A stretch of 64,000 nucleotides of DNA, taken from NCBI RefSeq assembly GCF_030866765.1, contig NZ_CP133017.1, positions 4,988,501-5,052,500 of the forward strand. The letters are read 5' to 3'. The notes below the pieces were generated by a model. It saw only the letters and a list, made by a program, of their open reading frames with translations. It did not search any database and was not told where the DNA came from. Every line of letters begins with the position of its first letter. Position 1 is the first letter of the stretch. The translations under genes and the position numbers were made by a program. This document shows, piece after piece, positions 7,726 to 16,622 of this stretch. The DNA comes from Paenibacillus silvisoli (GTDB lineage Bacteria > Bacillota > Bacilli > Paenibacillales > Paenibacillaceae).

Positions 7726-9477
7726 TTATTTTCCGGCTTTGACGGCTTCGGCGTAGAGCACCTTGGCGATCTTCAACGTCTTAATATCGTTCTCGAGCGT
7801 TTGCTTCAACGCGTCGTCTTGGGCAGCCTTTAACGACTCTTCCTTCGCGGCGATTTGGGCTTGGATGGCTTCCGGCTCCGCCGAGTACCAGTCGACGACG
7901 TTCTTCTTCGCGTCCTTCGCCGTTGCCTCGATCAGCTGCTGAACCGTCTTCTTGCCTTGGATATATTCTTGAACGTAGCCCGGCCATGTGCCGCCGGCCC
8001 ATTCAATGATCATATGGCCGTAGATCTCGTTGCTTGTTTTGTCCGCTTCAAGCGGGAACACCCAGTCCATCAGCTCTTCCGGGTTTTTCACGTCCTTGGT
8101 CGGCGAGAACGAGTTGGCGATTTCGACGTACTTGGACTGCTCCTCCTTGCTCGTGAAGAACTGCATGAAGTCCGTCACGGCGGCAAGACGGTCGGGGTCA
8201 TTGCCCGCCTTCTTCTTGTTGACGCCGAAGCCGTCGCTGTATTGCCCGTCCGCTTTCGGGAATTTGCCCGTCGCGAACTGCGTGTTCTCCTTCGTCAACA
8301 GCGGCGGCAGAAACACGCCGAAGTCGAACATCCCCTGCGTATTCGTTTCGATATCCTTCTTGCTTCCGATATGCGCCTGCATCATCGCGACGCGGCCCGT
8401 GTAGAACAGCTGCGACGATTCCGCCGAGGACTGCTGCTCGAATCCTTCCTGGTACAAGCCGTGAACCTCGCTGTATAGACGCATCATGTCGTCATAGTAT
8501 TTTTGCATGTCGCCTTTGTAGTCCAGCCAGCCATGCGTGATCGCATAGGAGATTTTGGACCACAGCAGCGAATCGCCATGCACGTAATCCGCGTTCGGAT
8601 CAAGTCCCGCTCCCTCCGAGTTGAAATCCACCTTGGCGAACTGGTCGTCGAACAGATCCGCGCCGAATTGTCCGCCGATCATGCTGACCGCCCAGCCATA
8701 GTGCTCGCTGTCGGATGCCAGCGCCGTGAAATCGGAGTCGATGTTCTTCTTGCCCCACTCCTGCACGAGCTTGGCGTTCGCGATGAAATCGCTCCAGGTC
8801 CACGTCTTCGGATCGCTGGTGATGCCCGCTTTCTGGAAGTAATCTTTGTTGTACACGATCGGCTGCGCGACGTAGTAGTTCGGATTCGTATCGCTCGGCA
8901 CGAACAGAACGGCGCCGAACTTATTGGATGCTTTCGCCGAGGTGAACGCGTCCTTCTCTCCGATAAACGTATCGTACCAGGTCGCTTCGCTCGCATAGGC
9001 CGATTTCTTCTCCATCAGCGGTCCCATGTCAACCAGCTTGTCGGTGTTCTTGATCTGGTCGATCATCCACGGCTGAAGCTGCGCGATATCGATGGCCGTC
9101 TCGCTGTCCAGCTCCAGGTTGGCGTTCAGCTTGTCGATATACCCGTCCAGCGGCTGCTCGACGAACTCGACTTTAATTTCCGGGTGCACCTGCATGTAGT
9201 CGTCGGCGATCGCCCGGTATCCTTTGCCAAAGGAGCTTTCCTCGCCGAACTGCCAGGTCATGATGCGAATCGTCATATCCTTGAACTTCGGCTGCTCCTC
9301 GGCCGGAGCCGCGGTATTCTCCGTATCGGCCGGCGCATTGGCTGGCTCCTGCTGATTCGCCGCGGTTTGATCCGTTTTGGTATTGGATCCGCTTTCATTA
9401 TTGGAGCAAGCAGATAAAACGGCGACGACGAACAGCATGACAACAACCAGCATACTAACCGCTTTTTTGGTAGTCAT
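7726..9477 (-). CDS. Extracellular sugar-binding lipoprotein of CUT1 transporter
   Basis: A 583-residue lipoprotein: lysine-rich N-terminus, hydrophobic core and LSAC lipobox with Cys24, then a Ser/Asn/Thr/Pro/Glu-rich linker to about residue 65. The rest is a family-1 type solute-binding fold that captures the oligosaccharide outside the membrane. The start at 9477 (MTTKKAV) is chosen over 9510 because GGGGAG lies about 8 nt upstream and the signal peptide begins there. An unusual feature is the C-terminal tail of about 70 residues, rich in Ala, Lys, Glu and Gln with heptad-like spacing, suggesting a coiled-coil helix. The sister protein of operon B has the same kind of tail. Confidence 0.93.
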   Translation of the reverse strand: MTTKKAVSMLVVVMLFVVAVLSACSNNESGSNTKTDQTAANQQEPANAPADTENTAAPAEEQPKFKDMTIRIMTWQFGEESSFGKGYRAIADDYMQVHPEIKVEFVEQPLDGYIDKLNANLELDSETAIDIAQLQPWMIDQIKNTDKLVDMGPLMEKKSAYASEATWYDTFIGEKDAFTSAKASNKFGAVLFVPSDTNPNYYVAQPIVYNKDYFQKAGITSDPKTWTWSDFIANAKLVQEWGKKNIDSDFTALASDSEHYGWAVSMIGGQFGADLFDDQFAKVDFNSEGAGLDPNADYVHGDSLLWSKISYAITHGWLDYKGDMQKYYDDMMRLYSEVHGLYQEGFEQQSSAESSQLFYTGRVAMMQAHIGSKKDIETNTQGMFDFGVFLPPLLTKENTQFATGKFPKADGQYSDGFGVNKKKAGNDPDRLAAVTDFMQFFTSKEEQSKYVEIANSFSPTKDVKNPEELMDWVFPLEADKTSNEIYGHMIIEWAGGTWPGYVQEYIQGKKTVQQLIEATAKDAKKNVVDWYSAEPEAIQAQIAAKEESLKAAQDDALKQTLENDIKTLKIAKVLYAEAVKAGK

Positions 9478-9510
9478 TTCCAGATCTCCCCTTACCGTAT
9501 TTGTTGACAT

Positions 9511-10404
9511 TCATAGTTTAGCGTGGCGCGGAATGTACGTCTTATCATTTCGGGAACTCGCTTCGCGAATCTGGAACCTACTGCTTCCGGCCTCGGTATC
9601 GAACATTTGACGGTAATGGTTCGGGGACATATTCACGATATTTTTGAAATTCCGGTAAAAGGTCGACAAGGTCTCGTAGCCAACCTCGAATACGATGGAT
9701 ACGATATCTTTATCCGTTTCGACGAGCATTTTCTTCGCTGCCTCGACCCGGATTTCCGATAAGTATTGCGTTGGCGTGATGCCGTAGCGGGATTTGAAAA
9801 TATCGTTCACGTAGCGGACCGTTATGCCCAGCTTCTCGGCAATATCCTCGGCGCTCAGCTTCTCGAAGTAATGGGTGTCCATATAGTTGCGAATCCGTTC
9901 CGCCCGCAAATAATTGGAATCGGTCACCTCGGCGGACTGCCTGCTTCTCGCCAAAATCAGCAGCAGCTCCTGCAAATAGAGCTTCGTGGCGATTTCGTAC
10001 ATGGGGTGCTGGAGCTGATGCTCGAACAGCATCTTGCGAAGCAGCTGCCGGATCTCGCTTCCGGCAAGCGGATTGACCTCCAGCAGGGAGGATGACGGAA
10101 ACTGGCCGGATAGCAGCGCATCCAACGTACGATCCTGCAGCATGGCGCTGTCGAACGCCAGCACAAGCGTGGTCAGTCTGCCTTCCGAAGCGATGGCGTG
10201 ATTGCAATGGGGCACGATAAACACGGCCTTGTCCTTCGACAAACGGGCTTTCTTCTGGTCCAGCGTTACGGTGCCTTCGCCTTCCAGCACGTAAAGCAGC
10301 TGGTGGACACAATGGTGATGCGGCTCGACAACGCTCCCGATCTGGTGCTTGCTCTCGTACAGATGCAACCCATGCCTTGGCATATCGATCGGCTTCAAGA
10401 TCAT
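9511..10404 (-). CDS. AraC-family transcriptional regulator with cupin sensor
   Basis: A 297-residue cytoplasmic regulator. The N-terminal cupin (about residues 1-110, with HHHCVHQ metal or ligand residues) should bind a sugar. The C-terminal part (about 168-275) has two helix-turn-helix motifs of the AraC type (LSAEDIAEKLG and DIVSIVFEVGYE). It is the first gene of operon A, 33 nt upstream of the binding protein, and probably autoregulates the operon in response to the imported sugar. The start has GAGGAGG about 7 nt upstream. Confidence 0.9.
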   Translation of the reverse strand: MILKPIDMPRHGLHLYESKHQIGSVVEPHHHCVHQLLYVLEGEGTVTLDQKKARLSKDKAVFIVPHCNHAIASEGRLTTLVLAFDSAMLQDRTLDALLSGQFPSSSLLEVNPLAGSEIRQLLRKMLFEHQLQHPMYEIATKLYLQELLLILARSRQSAEVTDSNYLRAERIRNYMDTHYFEKLSAEDIAEKLGITVRYVNDIFKSRYGITPTQYLSEIRVEAAKKMLVETDKDIVSIVFEVGYETLSTFYRNFKNIVNMSPNHYRQMFDTEAGSSRFQIREASSRNDKTYIPRHAKL

Positions 10405-10439
10405 CCGTCATCCTCCTCAAACATGCATGCGCGCTTACA

Positions 10440-10475
10440 AAACAAAGGCAGCCGAACATGTAGCCAGCTGCTTTC
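10440..10475 (-). terminator. Weak terminator-like hairpin after operon B
   Basis: GCAGC and GCTGC arms (10448-10452 and 10467-10471) are followed on the minus strand by a T-rich tract. It lies just after the stop of the GH116 gene of operon B and before the AraC gene of operon A. The stem is short, so read-through into operon A is possible. Confidence 0.35.
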
Positions 10476-10489
10476 GTTTCCATTCATCT

Positions 10490-12925
10490 CTACTGCAAAA
10501 TCCACTGCTTGCCGCAAGCCGTCACGCGCACACCGTTTGCATCGCCATAAAGCACGGTCACTTCGGGCACCCATTCTCCCTGTTCATTCAAGCGCTGTAC
10601 ATAGCTCCCCCACGCTTGACCCGTGCTCCAGAAGGCCGCGAATTCCGCCGCCCCCTCTTGCAGCACAGGAGCAAAACGAATCGTTCTGCTCGCCATATCG
10701 AATTGAAAGCCGCTGAAAGCGATGAGCAGTCCCCAGCTCGCCAGCGCGCGCGCGTAATGATTGCCGCATTCGATCTCGTTCCACGGATTCCGCCGATAAC
10801 CGTCCTGTCGTTCCCACACGGAGCGTACGACGGTTAGCGCTTCCTCTACGAATCCTTCGTACACCAGATGGGTCGCAACCTGGTACTCGACGCCGGTCCA
10901 CACTTCGTCGGAGTAGACGAACGGAAGCCGCGGCCTGCCTCCGTGCGGCCACGAGCACAGCGTCATGCCGCGCTCGTCGTTCAACACGTACGTGCGCTGG
11001 CAATTGACGTGATCGGTGAAATCTTCCTTGAAATTGTAGCGGAACACGGCATGCACGGCCGACTTCACATGCGCCTCCGGCAGCAAATACCCGAGTCCGT
11101 ACAAGTGAGCCAGCTGCTGCGCAAGCATCTGGTCGGACAGGCAGCCGACGCCATACTGATATTTGTGCTCATCGATCTGTTCCAGCCGCTGCACGAAATA
11201 CTCCCCGTTCCACAGCAGCTCGTCAAGCCGCTTGGAGCTTGTCTCGAACATCTCGCCGTAACGCTGCGCCAGCTCATTCTCCTGCAAATGCTGCGCCATC
11301 TTCTGCATCGCCTTCAACGCCGCGAGAAGCATGACGCCCGTCAGCGGATTCGGACCGAAAAACTCGATATCATACGTATTATGCTGCTGGCCGTCCAGGA
11401 TCAGGTCGCCGTCCGTATCCCAATACTCGAGCGCAAACCGCATCGAGCGCTGAAGCGGCTCCCACAGCTCCCGCAGCATTTGATCGTCGCCGCTTAGCTT
11501 CCACTCGCGATAAACGCGAAGCGTCGAGCCTAGCTGGCCGTCTGCCGCGGCCGGACCGCCCGGTTCCTTCCAATCCCACAGGCAGTCGAAAATCGTATGC
11601 GCCCGAAAGCTCATTTTGCCGCGCTCGTTCAGCTCATCCAGCAGCTCCGTCCTTCTCATGCTCTGCTCCAGCTTCGGAAACAGAAACGCCGCTGACTGCG
11701 CGTAATTCCATACATGCGTGCAGTTGCCCTCGCAGCTGCCGATCGCATCGTACGTCCCTTCGAAAGCGAGGAAGCGGCCGTCCTTCAGCCGGAAGCACGT
11801 ATTGCTGCGAATCGTCGTCAAATTGTTCGCCATCGACTCGATCACATAACGGGGCAGGCTGCTGCCAAACAGCGCATCGTGGAAAGCCGCCGTCTGCCGC
11901 GTAAGCCGCTCCCGCTCCCCGATCAAATAGGAAGCGGCCGACCACGAGCTGTCAAACTGGTTCGCGTAGTAGTTTTGCGCCACCTCGCGGCCCGGCTCCT
12001 TCACGCGAATGTCGCGGCTCCAGCCGTTAATCCGATTCGGGAAGTACCAAGCCAGGACGAACCGGATGTCTTTGCATTCACCCGGTGCCAGCTCGGCGCG
12101 CACGCCAATCGTCCCCGTACTCGGGCTGCCAGCCGGCGAAGGGGAATCGTAGCCCAAATCGTTCAGCAAGCCGTCTGCGGCGAAATCGTCCCAGAACTCC
12201 TGCAAGTAGTCGAACCAGGAGCCTCGATACCACACCCGCTTATAGGTGAGCTGCTCATATCCGGCTTCGGCCGCTAGCGACATATTGCCGTATTTCAAAT
12301 CGCCTTCACCGTACCGGTTCGAATGCATGTACAAGCCGTTGAAGCCTGCTTCGGTACGAAGCTCATTCACGTGCTCGCCGAAATGACCGTATTCAATGCT
12401 TAAATCGCCTTCATATTCGATGCCTACCGGATTCATGAGCGATCCGGCTAACGTAACCGTCACCGGCTCGCTTGACGTATTGCGCACCCGATAGGTCAAA
12501 TAAGCGCCCGGAATGCCGGAATCTTCTTCATTCAGCGGAATAAACGGCGTAAACGCTTCAAGCTGCACCTGCACAGGGAGCTGGCTGTCCTCGAAATCGA
12601 TCCATACGAAAGGATACTCGCCTTTCATGGTCGAGTCGTCCATGCGGGGAAGCCCGCCGCCCGTACCCGGACCGTAGCCGTTATGCATAATATGGGGCGG
12701 CAGCAGCTTCGACTCCAGCACCTTTGCGACGGGCGCCTTGCCCGCTTGCCGAGCCCAAATGGAGAAATACGTATTCGGCAGCTGGCATCGCTTGCCCGGC
12801 TTATTGAATATTTCCCAATCGCGGAACTCCCCCCGGCTGCCCAAGGATACGTTGCCCGTCCCGATTCCGCCCAGCAAAAAGGCCGCTTCCCGCGCCTCGC
12901 GCGAATAAGTACGGCTTGCTTCCAT
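10490..12925 (-). CDS. GH116-family glycoside hydrolase
   Basis: A complete 811-residue member. Conserved stretches are GGIGTG (19-24), DWEIF (36-40), the Cys-rich CEGNCTHVWNY motif (398-408), HNTYD (515-519) and CSWPHGGR to SDEVWTG (657-678). The N-terminal half is the beta-sandwich domain and the C-terminal half the alpha/alpha barrel that carries the catalytic Glu and Asp. Family activities include beta-glucosidase, beta-xylosidase and N-acetylglucosaminidase, so the exact sugar is open. There is no secretion signal. It is last in operon B after a binding protein and two permeases, mirroring operon A. GGAGG lies 6 nt before the ATG. Confidence 0.92.
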   Translation of the reverse strand: MEASRTYSREAREAAFLLGGIGTGNVSLGSRGEFRDWEIFNKPGKRCQLPNTYFSIWARQAGKAPVAKVLESKLLPPHIMHNGYGPGTGGGLPRMDDSTMKGEYPFVWIDFEDSQLPVQVQLEAFTPFIPLNEEDSGIPGAYLTYRVRNTSSEPVTVTLAGSLMNPVGIEYEGDLSIEYGHFGEHVNELRTEAGFNGLYMHSNRYGEGDLKYGNMSLAAEAGYEQLTYKRVWYRGSWFDYLQEFWDDFAADGLLNDLGYDSPSPAGSPSTGTIGVRAELAPGECKDIRFVLAWYFPNRINGWSRDIRVKEPGREVAQNYYANQFDSSWSAASYLIGERERLTRQTAAFHDALFGSSLPRYVIESMANNLTTIRSNTCFRLKDGRFLAFEGTYDAIGSCEGNCTHVWNYAQSAAFLFPKLEQSMRRTELLDELNERGKMSFRAHTIFDCLWDWKEPGGPAAADGQLGSTLRVYREWKLSGDDQMLRELWEPLQRSMRFALEYWDTDGDLILDGQQHNTYDIEFFGPNPLTGVMLLAALKAMQKMAQHLQENELAQRYGEMFETSSKRLDELLWNGEYFVQRLEQIDEHKYQYGVGCLSDQMLAQQLAHLYGLGYLLPEAHVKSAVHAVFRYNFKEDFTDHVNCQRTYVLNDERGMTLCSWPHGGRPRLPFVYSDEVWTGVEYQVATHLVYEGFVEEALTVVRSVWERQDGYRRNPWNEIECGNHYARALASWGLLIAFSGFQFDMASRTIRFAPVLQEGAAEFAAFWSTGQAWGSYVQRLNEQGEWVPEVTVLYGDANGVRVTACGKQWILQ

Positions 12926-12951
12926 TCCGATCCTCCGCCTCTCAACGACGA

Positions 12952-13776
12952 TTATAATTTAATGGCGCCTCCCGTAAGGCCGGCCACGAACTGTCTCATG
13001 CCAAATACGAACAGAAGGAGGAGCGGAATGCTGGCGATGACATACCCTGCCATCAACGCGCCGTAATCTCCCGGGAAACCGTTCGTCAGAAACGCAAGTC
13101 CAATCGTCAGCGGGCGCATCTCGGCCGACTGAATCGTGACGAGCGGCCAAATATAGTCGTTCCATACGCCGAGAAACAGGTTGATGCCCATTAGCGTAAA
13201 CATCGGCTTCAGCAGCGGCGCCGCCACATGCCAGAACGTCTGCAGCTCGGTTGCGCCGTCAATCGTCGCGCTCTCGAACAATTCCTTCGGCTGCTGTTCG
13301 ACGAACGTCCGGATCACGAATACCCAGAACGGCTGCGCAGCCGCCGCAGCGAACAAAATAATGACCCAGTAGGTATCCAACAGTCCCAGCTTCAAAGCGA
13401 GAATAAACGATGGAATAAAATTCATAACGCCCGGAAGCAGCATTTTCGCGAACAGAACCCAGAACAGGATTTGGCGTCCCGGAAATTTCATTTTACCGAA
13501 TGCGTAGCCTGCCAACGCCGCGAACAGTACGCCAACGAGCGCGCTGCCGGTCGACATGACGAAGCTGTTCCATATCATCGGAGCCACTTTCTCCCATGCC
13601 TTGCCGTAATTCACGAAATGGTAAGGCCCGTTAAACGAGAAGAAATGAAACACGATTTGCTTCTTGTCCTTTACCGACATTTGCACCATCAGAAGGAGCG
13701 GATACAGCATGGCTATACAAACAAGGATGATGAACGAATGCTTGAAGGTTTCGTTTACGCTCCACTTTTTCCCCAT
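12952..13776 (-). CDS. CUT1 sugar ABC transporter permease, MalG type
   Basis: A 274-residue membrane protein with six hydrophobic segments and an EAA loop containing ESATIDGATE followed by a conserved Pro. Its ATG overlaps the stop of the MalF-type gene by one base (TAATG), giving translational coupling. It strongly resembles the permease at 5842-6693, including the MLLPGVMNFIPS-like stretch, which supports common descent of operons A and B. Confidence 0.93.
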   Translation of the reverse strand: MGKKWSVNETFKHSFIILVCIAMLYPLLLMVQMSVKDKKQIVFHFFSFNGPYHFVNYGKAWEKVAPMIWNSFVMSTGSALVGVLFAALAGYAFGKMKFPGRQILFWVLFAKMLLPGVMNFIPSFILALKLGLLDTYWVIILFAAAAAQPFWVFVIRTFVEQQPKELFESATIDGATELQTFWHVAAPLLKPMFTLMGINLFLGVWNDYIWPLVTIQSAEMRPLTIGLAFLTNGFPGDYGALMAGYVIASIPLLLLFVFGMRQFVAGLTGGAIKL

Positions 13777-14666
13777 TAGTCATCACTCCTTATGTATTTA
13801 AAGGCGATAATCGAAATCAGCAGAGAGATGACGAACAGCACAAGGCCGACTGCCGAAGCATAGCCGAATTCCGTCTTGCCGCCGAACGCCCGCTGATACA
13901 TATAAAGTCCGGGCACCAGCGTGGAGAAGCCCGGCCCGCCGTTCGTCAGCACGAGCTGGGTGCCGTAGCCCGTCACCGTTCCTGCCAGCACGCCGATCAA
14001 ATTCAATTTAAATTGCCCTTTCATTAGCGGCAGCTCCACATGGATCATTCTCTTGATCGGTCCCGCCCCGTCAATGTCCGCCGCATCCCAAATATGGGAA
14101 TCGACGCTTTGCAAGCCGCCCAAATAAATAAGCGCCGCAATCGTCTGAATGAACGGAAAGCCCATGAGCAGAATGCACCACTTCGCAAGCACCGGATCGC
14201 CAAGCCAAAGCTGCGCATAGTCGTCCAACCCTATGAAGGTCAGCAGCTGGTTAAAGAAGCCGATTTGCGGATTGTACATGAACTTCCAAATGAGCAGCGA
14301 CACGATGCCGGGCACGATCATCGGCACGCAGAACAGGACGCGGTACATATATTGCAGCCGGCTGCTCTTGATCCGAAACAGCACGATGCAGGCCACGATC
14401 GTCGGAAACATCAGGATAAGGCCGAACACGAGGAAAAACAGCATGTTTTGGAGCGACACGTAGAATGTGGGGTCTTGAAAAATACGAACGAAATTGTCAA
14501 AGCCGATAAAGCTCTCCAAGTTCGCGCCGTCCCATCGGTAGAAGGAATGATAGATTCCGTCGAACATCGGAAAATATTCGAACAGCAGCGTCATCGCTAT
14601 AGAGGGCAGCACGAACAAATAAGCGGTCATCCATGCCTTCATAGGCCATTTTCTAGATACGTTCAT
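13776..14666 (-). CDS. CUT1 sugar ABC transporter permease, MalF type
   Basis: A 296-residue permease with six hydrophobic spans and an EAA loop (DAADIDGAGP, then LPL). The start at 14666 (MNVSRKW) is preferred over 14714 because GGAGGGAG lies about 7 nt upstream and the longer form would overlap the intergenic hairpin. It partners the MalG-type permease to import the sugar bound by the lipoprotein at 14762-16426. Confidence 0.92.
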   Translation of the reverse strand: MNVSRKWPMKAWMTAYLFVLPSIAMTLLFEYFPMFDGIYHSFYRWDGANLESFIGFDNFVRIFQDPTFYVSLQNMLFFLVFGLILMFPTIVACIVLFRIKSSRLQYMYRVLFCVPMIVPGIVSLLIWKFMYNPQIGFFNQLLTFIGLDDYAQLWLGDPVLAKWCILLMGFPFIQTIAALIYLGGLQSVDSHIWDAADIDGAGPIKRMIHVELPLMKGQFKLNLIGVLAGTVTGYGTQLVLTNGGPGFSTLVPGLYMYQRAFGGKTEFGYASAVGLVLFVISLLISIIAFKYIRSDD

Positions 14667-14715
14667 GTTGCTCCCTCCTTTCCTTGCACCGTCAAGATGA
14701 ACCGGTACAAGCATG

Positions 14716-14747
14716 AAGGGGAAGGAACGGAGCCCGCCCTTCCCCTC
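14716..14747 (-). promoter_or_regulatory. Hairpin between binding-protein and permease genes
   Basis: Arms AAGGGGAAGG and CCTTCCCCTC pair over nine or ten bases around a 12-nt loop. It sits between the binding-protein stop and the permease ribosome site and lacks a T-run, matching the position of the hairpin in operon A. Confidence 0.6.
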
Positions 14748-14761
14748 TTGCGTCGATGTTC

Positions 14762-16426
14762 TTATTTCATAGCCGGCTCGATGTATTGCTTATAGAACTC
14801 CAGCTTGAGCTGCGCAAGGCCCAGGCTTTCTTCCGCCGCTTTAATGACGACGTCGGCTGCGCCGTCTGCCTTCTGCTTATCAAGCGCCTCCTGCAGCGTC
14901 TTGATCTGGTTCTGAATGCCGATGTTCGGATCAAGCGCGTCTTTGGCGCGCTGCGTCGTGTTCTTAATGCCGTCTTTGACGATCTTGTCCAAATATTCGT
15001 CCTTCGTCGATTGTCCGAGCAGCCATTCCTGGCTGAGCGGCATGCCGTCGCTCGCCATGTTGTAGACCGGATTGTCCAGCGTTTGCTCGAATTTATTGTC
15101 TTCGGTCGACAGGAACGCCTTCAGATCGGCCGGCACCGCTACATCTGCCGTAACCGGCGCCCATACGCCGATCTCGGACATTTTCGCTTGAACCTCTTTG
15201 CTCGTGAGGTATTGGAAAATGTCGATAATGACTTTCATTTTATCCGGATCCTTCTCCGCGTCCGCGTTAATGCCCCAGCCGTACGTCACTTGGTCGCCGC
15301 CTACCGGCATCCCTCCGGCTGCGTATTGCGACGTTTCCTGCGTAATCAGCGGGAACGGCATCAGACCGAATTTGAAATCGGTAATCGTTTCTTTGTAGAA
15401 GTTGTAGAACCAGTTGCCGTCCAGAATGAACGCCGCTTTGCCAAGCAGGAACAGCTGCTGGGACTGGTCGTACGTATTGCCTGCCCAGCCTTCCTGCCAA
15501 TATTGCGAGAAGTCCTTCACGATATCGAGCGCCGAGTTGACGACCGGATCGTCCTTGCCGATTTTGCCGAGCATGACCGCGGCAAGCACTTTGTCCTCGT
15601 ACAAATCCTTCGACTCGTACTTCTTGTCGAAGAACGTGTTCAGATAGCCTTCTCCGAGCTCCGAGCCGACCCAGGAGTTGATCCAGTTCAGGAACCGCTC
15701 GTTGTCGACCGTTACCGGAACGACGCCGCTCTCTTTGAGCTTCTTGCAAGCCTCGATGAACTCCGCCCATGTCTTCGGAATTTCCGTCACGCCTGCCTTG
15801 TCTAGCAAATCCTTGTTGTAGTAGAAAGGCATGAGCGGATTTTGCCCTGGGCCCGCATCCACCGGAACGAACGAAATCGAGCCGAATTTGTTTTGCGCCT
15901 TCAGTCCTCTGAGCGCCTTCTCGCCGTTGACGAACGTATCCACCCAAACTTTGTTGTCATTGTAAGGCGTCGGCTGCTTCATGTAGCCGTCGAGTCTGGC
16001 GATATAGCCTTGATCCGTGTATTTCGTAATGTTGGGACCGAACAATTTCATGACGTCCGGCGCCTTGTGGGATACGAATTGCGTATCGAGCAGCTTGTCG
16101 TAGCCTCCGTCGGCGAGCGGCTGATAGATCCGTTTAATGGTGACGTTCGGGTGCTGCTTCATGTATTCGTCAAACGCGTAGTCGTAATCTTTACCTTCGT
16201 TATTGTCGCGATTGGACCAGTCCATGAACGTAATCTCGACATTTTTATCCGCAGCCGCATCGTTCGTATGAGTCGTCTGATTCGTGCTAGCGTTCGCGTT
16301 TGTAGTCGCGTCGGTCGATGCGCTGCCCCCGTTGTTATCCTTGCTGCAGCCCGTTAAAGCGACCGACATTGTCAGCGCGGCGGCAATCGTAACGTGCCGC
16401 CCTTTCTTCCATACGGTTGATTTCAT
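14762..16426 (-). CDS. Extracellular sugar-binding lipoprotein of CUT1 transporter
   Basis: A 554-residue lipoprotein with a basic N-terminus, hydrophobic core and LTGC lipobox (Cys27), then an Asn/Thr/Ala-rich linker. The body is a family-1 type binding fold. As in the operon A homologue, the last ~60 residues are a charged helical tail (IQNQIKTLQEALDKQK and onward) that most binding proteins lack. The start at 16426 is chosen for the signal peptide; the ribosome site AGAGGGG is about 10 nt upstream. Its promoter region lies divergent from the two-component pair at 16623, which probably controls it. Confidence 0.92.
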   Translation of the reverse strand: MKSTVWKKGRHVTIAAALTMSVALTGCSKDNNGGSASTDATTNANASTNQTTHTNDAAADKNVEITFMDWSNRDNNEGKDYDYAFDEYMKQHPNVTIKRIYQPLADGGYDKLLDTQFVSHKAPDVMKLFGPNITKYTDQGYIARLDGYMKQPTPYNDNKVWVDTFVNGEKALRGLKAQNKFGSISFVPVDAGPGQNPLMPFYYNKDLLDKAGVTEIPKTWAEFIEACKKLKESGVVPVTVDNERFLNWINSWVGSELGEGYLNTFFDKKYESKDLYEDKVLAAVMLGKIGKDDPVVNSALDIVKDFSQYWQEGWAGNTYDQSQQLFLLGKAAFILDGNWFYNFYKETITDFKFGLMPFPLITQETSQYAAGGMPVGGDQVTYGWGINADAEKDPDKMKVIIDIFQYLTSKEVQAKMSEIGVWAPVTADVAVPADLKAFLSTEDNKFEQTLDNPVYNMASDGMPLSQEWLLGQSTKDEYLDKIVKDGIKNTTQRAKDALDPNIGIQNQIKTLQEALDKQKADGAADVVIKAAEESLGLAQLKLEFYKQYIEPAMK

Positions 16427-16473
16427 AGATTGGCTACCCCTCTCTGTATCCATTCCGCATTCTTATATTCCGG

Positions 16474-16546
16474 ATTATACGAGCTTGATAGTGACAACTA
16501 TACAAGAGCTGACAGCGCTTTCTCAAGGGAAAATAACCGCTGTCAG
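16474..16546 (-). promoter_or_regulatory. Promoter of operon B with a candidate activator site
   Basis: A consensus -10 box TATAAT lies at 16474-16479 on the minus strand, with no good -35 box at normal spacing, as expected of an activated promoter. Upstream is a perfect 9-bp inverted repeat (CTGACAGCG at 16509-16517, CGCTGTCAG at 16538-16546) with a 20-nt spacer. Its centre is about 60 bp upstream of the presumed start of transcription, a usual place for an AraC-type activator. The divergent response regulator is the likely binder; this is inference. Confidence 0.5.
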
Positions 16547-16562
16547 GTGTACAAAACTATGG

Positions 16563-16603
16563 TTGCGTCCGTCAATGATACCGTACTATAATACGGTATC
16601 ATT
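16563..16603 (+). promoter_or_regulatory. Promoter with overlapping palindromic operator
   Basis: A -10 box TATAAT (16587-16592) and a weak -35 box TTGCGT (16563-16568, 18-bp spacer) precede the response-regulator gene. The -10 box sits at the centre of a perfect 12-bp inverted repeat (AATGATACCGTA at 16574-16585, TACGGTATCATT at 16592-16603). A protein bound there would block polymerase, so this looks like an operator; a hairpin at the 5' end of the mRNA is the alternative. Confidence 0.55.
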
Positions 16604-16622
16604 GGGAGTAGGTGGGGGATGC

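Noticed and set aside
10405..10489. cre-like TGTAAGCGCGCATG upstream of the AraC gene
   Set aside because: Three mismatches to the cre consensus; too weak to list.
16284..16622. N-terminal extension of the response regulator at 16623
   Set aside because: It covers the divergent promoter and part of the binding-protein gene; the receiver fold begins at 16623 with a ribosome site.
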